The position numbers and the translations under genes were made by a program. Shown here one piece after another: positions 9,974 to 12,799 of a stretch of DNA of 12,799 bases (the first letter of the stretch is position 1; the number at the start of each line of letters is the position of its first letter). Origin of the DNA: Hymenoscyphus infarciens (Eukaryota; Ascomycota; Leotiomycetes; Helotiales; Helotiaceae). The notes under the pieces are model-generated. The model worked only from the letters and a program-made list of their open reading frames with translations, did no database searches and was not told the origin of the DNA. The stretch is taken from the NCBI GenBank assembly GCA_001414345.1, contig LLCB01000686.1, positions 1 through 12,799 on the forward strand, read 5' to 3'.

Positions 9974-10144
9974 TATTAGTATATATTTAAAAGGTAAATA
10001 GTAACTTAGATTAGTATATATAAGTATACGTGCTTCTCGCTTAAGAGCTACTTAAGTAGATATTATAGCTAGCTTTACTTAGTATATATAAACGATAATA
10101 TAACTCTTTTTATATCGCTTTTATAACTATAAGTTATACTAATA
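9974..10144 (+). repeat. Left (5') LTR, 171 bp
   Basis: It begins TATTAGTA and ends TACTAATA, a perfect inverted pair; undoing CA-to-TA on each strand would give the canonical TG...CA ends. Compared with the right LTR at a fixed offset of 2,059 bp it differs at ten sites, all transitions, with no gaps. It keeps CGTGC and TCTCGC at about 10029-10040 where the right copy has TATAC and TCTTAC, so those are ancestral sites the other copy lost. A TATA-like TATATATAAA lies at 10083-10092. Confidence 0.93.
10083..10092 (+). promoter_or_regulatory. TATA-like element in left LTR
   Basis: TATATATAAA is followed by ACGATAATATAACTC, about 50 bp before the LTR end. It is identical in the right LTR, which is consistent with the element's own promoter, but TATA-like strings are common in DNA this AT-rich. 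Confidence 0.45.
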
Positions 10145-10285
10145 CTAATTAGTAGATATATAAATTAGATACTTAGTTACTTTATATATTTCTACTATAA
10201 GTATACTTATATAAAAGTAAACTTAATATTACTAGTAGACTCTTCTTCTTTAATTATAACTCCTTCTACTATTTAAAACTTTGAT

Positions 10286-10576
10286 AATATACTATAAATA
10301 CTTCTTAAGATAAGAAGTGCTAATTACTAATACCGACCTCCTTTTATTTACTAACTCTCTACTAACCTCTAAGAGACCTTCTACCTCTCTTTAAAGAGAT
10401 CTTTTAAACGCTTACTATATATAAAATCGTTAGTACTAATACTTTTAATAATACTTTTAATTTAATATACTATAAACGCTTCTTAAGATAGGAAGCGCTA
10501 ATTATAAATACTAACCTTCTACTAACTCTCTATTAACCTTTAAGAGACCTCTTAACCTTCTATCTCTTTCTAAGAT
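10286..10576 (+). repeat. Duplicated leader segment with a hairpin
   Basis: AATATACTATAAA... starts at 10286 and again at 10464 (offset 178). The copies run to about 10400 and 10576, sharing CTTCTTAAGAT and ACTAACTCTCTA, among other blocks. The offset is not a multiple of three, unlike every duplication in the frame downstream, so this part is probably untranslated leader. Each copy begins with an inverted repeat: ACTTCTTA-AGA-TAAGAAGT at 10300-10318, and a 9-bp stem with one G-T pair at 10477-10497. Confidence 0.8.
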
Positions 10577-10987
10577 AATTTATACTATTTAAGATATTTA
10601 AAACTTAATAATAATATCTATTATAATATAGTAGATATACTAATAGAAGAGACGATATATACTATTAAACGAGAAGAGGAATACGCTAAAGAAGAGAACG
10701 AAGACCTTCTTCTTTAAGACGAATTTTAAGTAGACTTTAAGAGATAAGACTAAGATAACTTTGCTAAGATTTACTAGTCTACTACTATTAAGTTATAATA
10801 GATGCTTTATAATAGAGGCGTATAAGTCGGAATAGATAGGTATACTTAGATACTATATAATATCGCTACTAAGGTTAACTAAACTAAGTAGTTAGACGAA
10901 AACATATTAAAAGCTATAGTAGCTAAGAGAGTTAGTACTAATAAATTTAGATTCTATTATAAATATATAGTAAAATATATTAAAAGA

Positions 10988-11017
10988 TAATAAAAACTAT
11001 AGTAATAATAATAATAA
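10988..11017 (+). other. Run of stop codons marking a former polyglutamine tract
   Basis: In the element's frame the codons read TAA TAA AAA CTA TAG TAA TAA TAA TAA TAA. Eight of ten are stops of exactly the kind produced from CAA/CAG by C-to-T change. A Gln-rich stretch turned into consecutive stops is the simplest reading. Confidence 0.65.
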
Positions 11018-11047
11018 TATCTAGCTTTCTTAGATACTACTAGTAAT

Positions 11048-11227
11048 AATTACTTCGATAATCCTCTTACTAACCTAGGTCTATTATATACTACCTAAAC
11101 TTAAGATAACAAAGATAATTACTTCGATAATCCTCTTACTAACCTAGGTCTATTATATATTACTTAAACTTAAAATAATAAAGATAATTACTTTAATAAC
11201 GCTACCTAATCTTAAGATAATAAAGAT
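11048..11227 (+). repeat. In-frame 69-bp tandem repeat, two full copies and one short
   Basis: Copies lie at 11048-11116, 11117-11185 and 11186-11227. The third lacks 27 bp. Lengths of 69, 69 and 42 are all multiples of three. Each copy begins AATTACTT and ends AAAGAT. The two full copies differ by only a few bases, nearly all transitions. Confidence 0.92.
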
Positions 11228-11380
11228 AATAGAGTTAGGAATAAGAACTATATTATAGTACTACTAGGCGGTCTTATAAAGTTTTAACTTATAGTTATAA
11301 AGCTATACTTTTTTAAAACTTCTAAAACTTTTAGAATAGTATTAGTAGATAGAGGAATTTCTAAGATAGTACTATTATAT

Positions 11381-11422
11381 AATCTATTAAATAATCTATT
11401 AAATAATCTAACGAATAATCTA
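11381..11422 (+). repeat. 12-bp tandem repeat (Asn-Asn-Leu-Leu codons)
   Basis: The unit AATCTATTAAAT is repeated about 3.5 times in the element's frame, in the last copies with ACG replacing TTA. The period is four codons. Confidence 0.85.
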
Positions 11423-11467
11423 ATACTATAATCTTATAAAAAAGAGAGAGCTTTTAAAATATAGAAA

Positions 11468-11683
11468 GATACTAATATCCTAGAACTATTATTAGACCCT
11501 CTCTAGAAGCGTAGACGTGCCTAACTCTAGTAAGATATTAAATAATAGACTCTCTTTTAATATTAACTTTATTATTTACTCTTCTTTTAATATCGACTTT
11601 ATTAGTTATAGATTTACTAGAATACTAATATCTTAGAACCTCTATTAGACCCTCTTTAGAAGCGTAGACGTAGTTAACTCTAA
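11468..11683 (+). repeat. In-frame 63-bp direct repeats 153 bp apart, with a 30-bp repeat between
   Basis: The segment beginning ACTAATATC and including GACCCTCT and AAGCGTAGACG occurs at 11468-11530 and 11621-11683, an offset of 153 bp (51 codons). Between them, CTTTTAATAT...ACTTTATTA recurs with a 30-bp offset (from 11551 and 11581). All offsets are multiples of three, and the Lys-Arg-Arg-Arg codons are kept in both copies. Confidence 0.85.
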
Positions 11684-12032
11684 AAGTATCTAAGGCCTTT
11701 AAGCGACTTCGAATTTAAAGTGTTATTTTAAGAGTTTAAAACCTTTATCCCTAGTTTAAGTAATAGTAATGAATTCGATATTCCTACTAAATACCTAGAG
11801 TATAATTAGTAATAAGATCTTAGTAAAGGACTACTAGTACTAAAGAGTATATACTTCGATCTAGGTTAATATAAATAAGCTAGATATATAGAATAGAATA
11901 AGAGATAATAGAGAATAGAAATAGAGCCTTCTTATTAGCTAAGGATAGAGAATAGAGGGCTTTGATTAGTTAGATTAGATATATGATTTTTAATAATTTT
12001 AAGTAACTTTTATTATTTTAAAGAAGTGCTAG

Positions 12033-12203
12033 TATTAGTATATATTTAAGAGGTAAATAGCAACTTAGATTAGTATATATAAGTATATATACTTCTTACT
12101 TAAGAGCTACTTAAGTAGGCATTATAGCTAGCTTTACTTAGTATATATAAACGATAATATAACTCTTTTTATATCGCTTTTATAACTATAAGTTATATTA
12201 ATA
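12033..12203 (+). repeat. Right (3') LTR, 171 bp
   Basis: It aligns without gaps to the left LTR. It begins TATTAGTA and ends TATTAATA, one transition from the left copy's end. It keeps GCAAC (12059-12063) and GGCAT (12118-12122), where the left copy has GTAAC and GATAT. Each LTR has therefore lost sites the other retains, showing independent mutation after insertion. Confidence 0.93.
12142..12151 (+). promoter_or_regulatory. TATA-like element in right LTR
   Basis: TATATATAAA lies at the position corresponding to 10083-10092 of the left LTR, with identical flanks. It could drive transcription out into the flanking array if it were ever active. Confidence 0.4.
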
Positions 12204-12208
12204 TAGTT
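12204..12208. other. Target-site duplication, right copy (TAGTT)
   Basis: TAGTT abuts the last base of the right LTR and matches 9969-9973. It marks the exact insertion point in the satellite-like array. Confidence 0.9.
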
Positions 12209-12650
12209 AATAGAATATATTATATAAGAACTTAGTCTAATTAGTAGAACCTATTATAGAAGAATAAGTTCTAACTCGAATAAGTTATAATTCTAGAGTA
12301 GATTCTAATTAGTAGAGCTTATAATACTAGAATAGATTCTAATTACTCTATCTTATAGTATTATAGACTTAAATATATTTTTTATTAGTAGAATTTATAA
12401 TTCTAGAATATATTCTAGTTACTAGAACTTATAATACTATAATAAAGTTATAATAGATAAAGAGAGAGATATATATATTTTAAGTTTTAACTAGTATAAC
12501 TTATATTTCTAGAATAGGTTTTAACTAATATATCTTCTTATAATATAATAAGTTTAATAATTTAGAATAAATATAACTTAAATAGATTCTAATTTATAGA
12601 ACGTAGAATAATCTAGAATATATTCTAATTTTAACACTTATATATTAACC
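12209..12650. repeat. Satellite-like array, continuation after the LTR element
   Basis: The words TCTAATTAGTAGAAC, TATAATACTAGAATAGA and AGAGAGATATATATATTTTAAG recur here as in 8281-9968, with the same strand sense. This is the other half of the array split by the LTR element. It becomes harder to recognise after about 12620. Confidence 0.75.
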
Positions 12651-12799
12651 TTTTAATATACTACTTAGCTTCTACTAAGTTAATAATAGAATCTCTTTAA
12701 CTAAGATATTAGTAGAATCTTTCTTAATATTATCTTAAAATCTTTTCTATTAATAACTAATCTTTACTAGATTAAAATACTTATATCTTTTAAATAAAT

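Larger units (their letters stand above)
10628..11986 (+). pseudogene. Single degraded frame of the LTR element, gag-like at most
   Basis: Codons at 2 mod 3 can be followed for 453 codons, interrupted only by TAA, TAG and (at the end) TGA. The ATA at 10628 may be a mutated ATG, and the real start is uncertain. Order: a strongly acidic/basic Glu-Lys segment (about 10665-10710); a Lys/Tyr/Ile segment; a run of stops at 10988-11017 that was most likely polyglutamine; two 23-codon repeats plus a 14-codon short version (11048-11227); a Val-Leu-Val-Asp-Arg-Gly motif at 11339-11356 faintly like a retropepsin active site but lacking Asp-Ser/Thr-Gly; Asn-Leu repeats; two Lys-Arg-Arg-Arg-containing repeats 51 codons apart; and a Ser/Glu-rich end. 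Low-complexity, Gln- and charge-rich content fits a gag-like protein, but no zinc knuckle is seen. Identity is unproven. Confidence 0.6.
9974..12203 (+). mobile_element. Complete RIP-degraded LTR retroelement, 2,230 bp
   Basis: The element has a 171-bp LTR at each end (9974-10144 and 12033-12203) and is flanked by a perfect 5-bp target duplication. The interior holds 1,888 bp: a leader with a 113-115-bp direct duplication, then one long degraded frame (10628-11986). No reverse transcriptase, integrase or RNase H is recognisable, and only about 450 codons of coding space exist, so it was probably non-autonomous and mobilised in trans. The primer-binding site is not clear: TAA at 10146-10148, one base after the LTR, could be a mutated TGG. 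A short purine run, AAAGAAG, at 12020-12026 lies six bases before the right LTR and may be the polypurine tract. It interrupts the satellite-like array. Orientation follows the TATA position in the LTR and the internal frame. Confidence 0.9.

Noticed and set aside
10145..10165. A defined tRNA primer-binding site
   Set aside because: RIP would have altered TGG and neighbouring bases; the remaining sequence cannot be matched to a tRNA end with confidence.
11339..11356. Retroviral-type aspartic protease active site
   Set aside because: The codons give Val-Leu-Val-Asp-Arg-Gly; the required Asp-Thr/Ser-Gly is absent, and a single RIP change does not obviously restore it. The flanks soon become Asn-Leu low-complexity.
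1..12799. Mitochondrial or bacterial AT-rich genome origin
   Set aside because: CA/TG depletion on both strands with transition-only LTR divergence is specific to RIP; no compact intact genes, tRNAs or ribosome-binding sites are present.

Overview
The window is about three-quarters A+T. Its main feature is the near absence of the dinucleotides CA and TG on both strands, with TA, CTAG, TAA and TAG everywhere. This is the mark left by saturating repeat-induced point mutation (RIP, CpA to TpA on either strand). It points to an AT-rich, transposon-derived compartment of a filamentous ascomycete (Pezizomycotina) nuclear genome. I see no intact gene, tRNA, rRNA, CRISPR array or prokaryotic feature. 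Everything gene-like is a relic whose reading frame is crossed only by stops that RIP can make (CAA/CAG to TAA/TAG; TGG or CGA to TAA/TAG/TGA).

Layout. 1-207: exact 64-bp tandem repeats. 204-1240: relic frame A (+). 1241-1405: a 17-bp tandem repeat. 1406-3556: relic frame B (-), with a surviving ATG. 3557-3649: short spacer with microsatellites. 3650-5368: relic frame C (+), head-to-head with B. 5369-5940: nothing convincing. 5942-7717: relic frame D (+), holding a 65-codon stop-free tract. 7718-8280: non-coding, with a 7-bp tandem repeat and a T-tract. 8281-9968: a degenerate satellite-like array built from the same words as the repeats at base 1. 9969-12208: a complete RIP-mutated LTR retroelement with target-site duplications. 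12209-12650: the satellite-like array continues. 12651-12799: nothing recognised.

The best-supported object is the small LTR element at 9974-12203. It has two 171-bp LTRs that differ by ten transitions and no transversions, a TAGTT duplication on each side, imperfect TG...CA ends turned into TA...TA, a duplicated hairpin-bearing leader, and one 453-codon frame. Within that frame every internal duplication (69, 42, 12, 30 and 153 bp) is a multiple of three. No reverse transcriptase is recognisable, and there is little room for one, so it is probably non-autonomous. It sits inside the satellite-like array. Frames A-D are probably coding relics of one or more larger elements; I could not assign them to a protein family.

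Limits: all readings were made by eye. In RIP-saturated DNA the strand antiparallel to a real frame is often open too, so strand and ends of A-D are moderate-confidence inferences.
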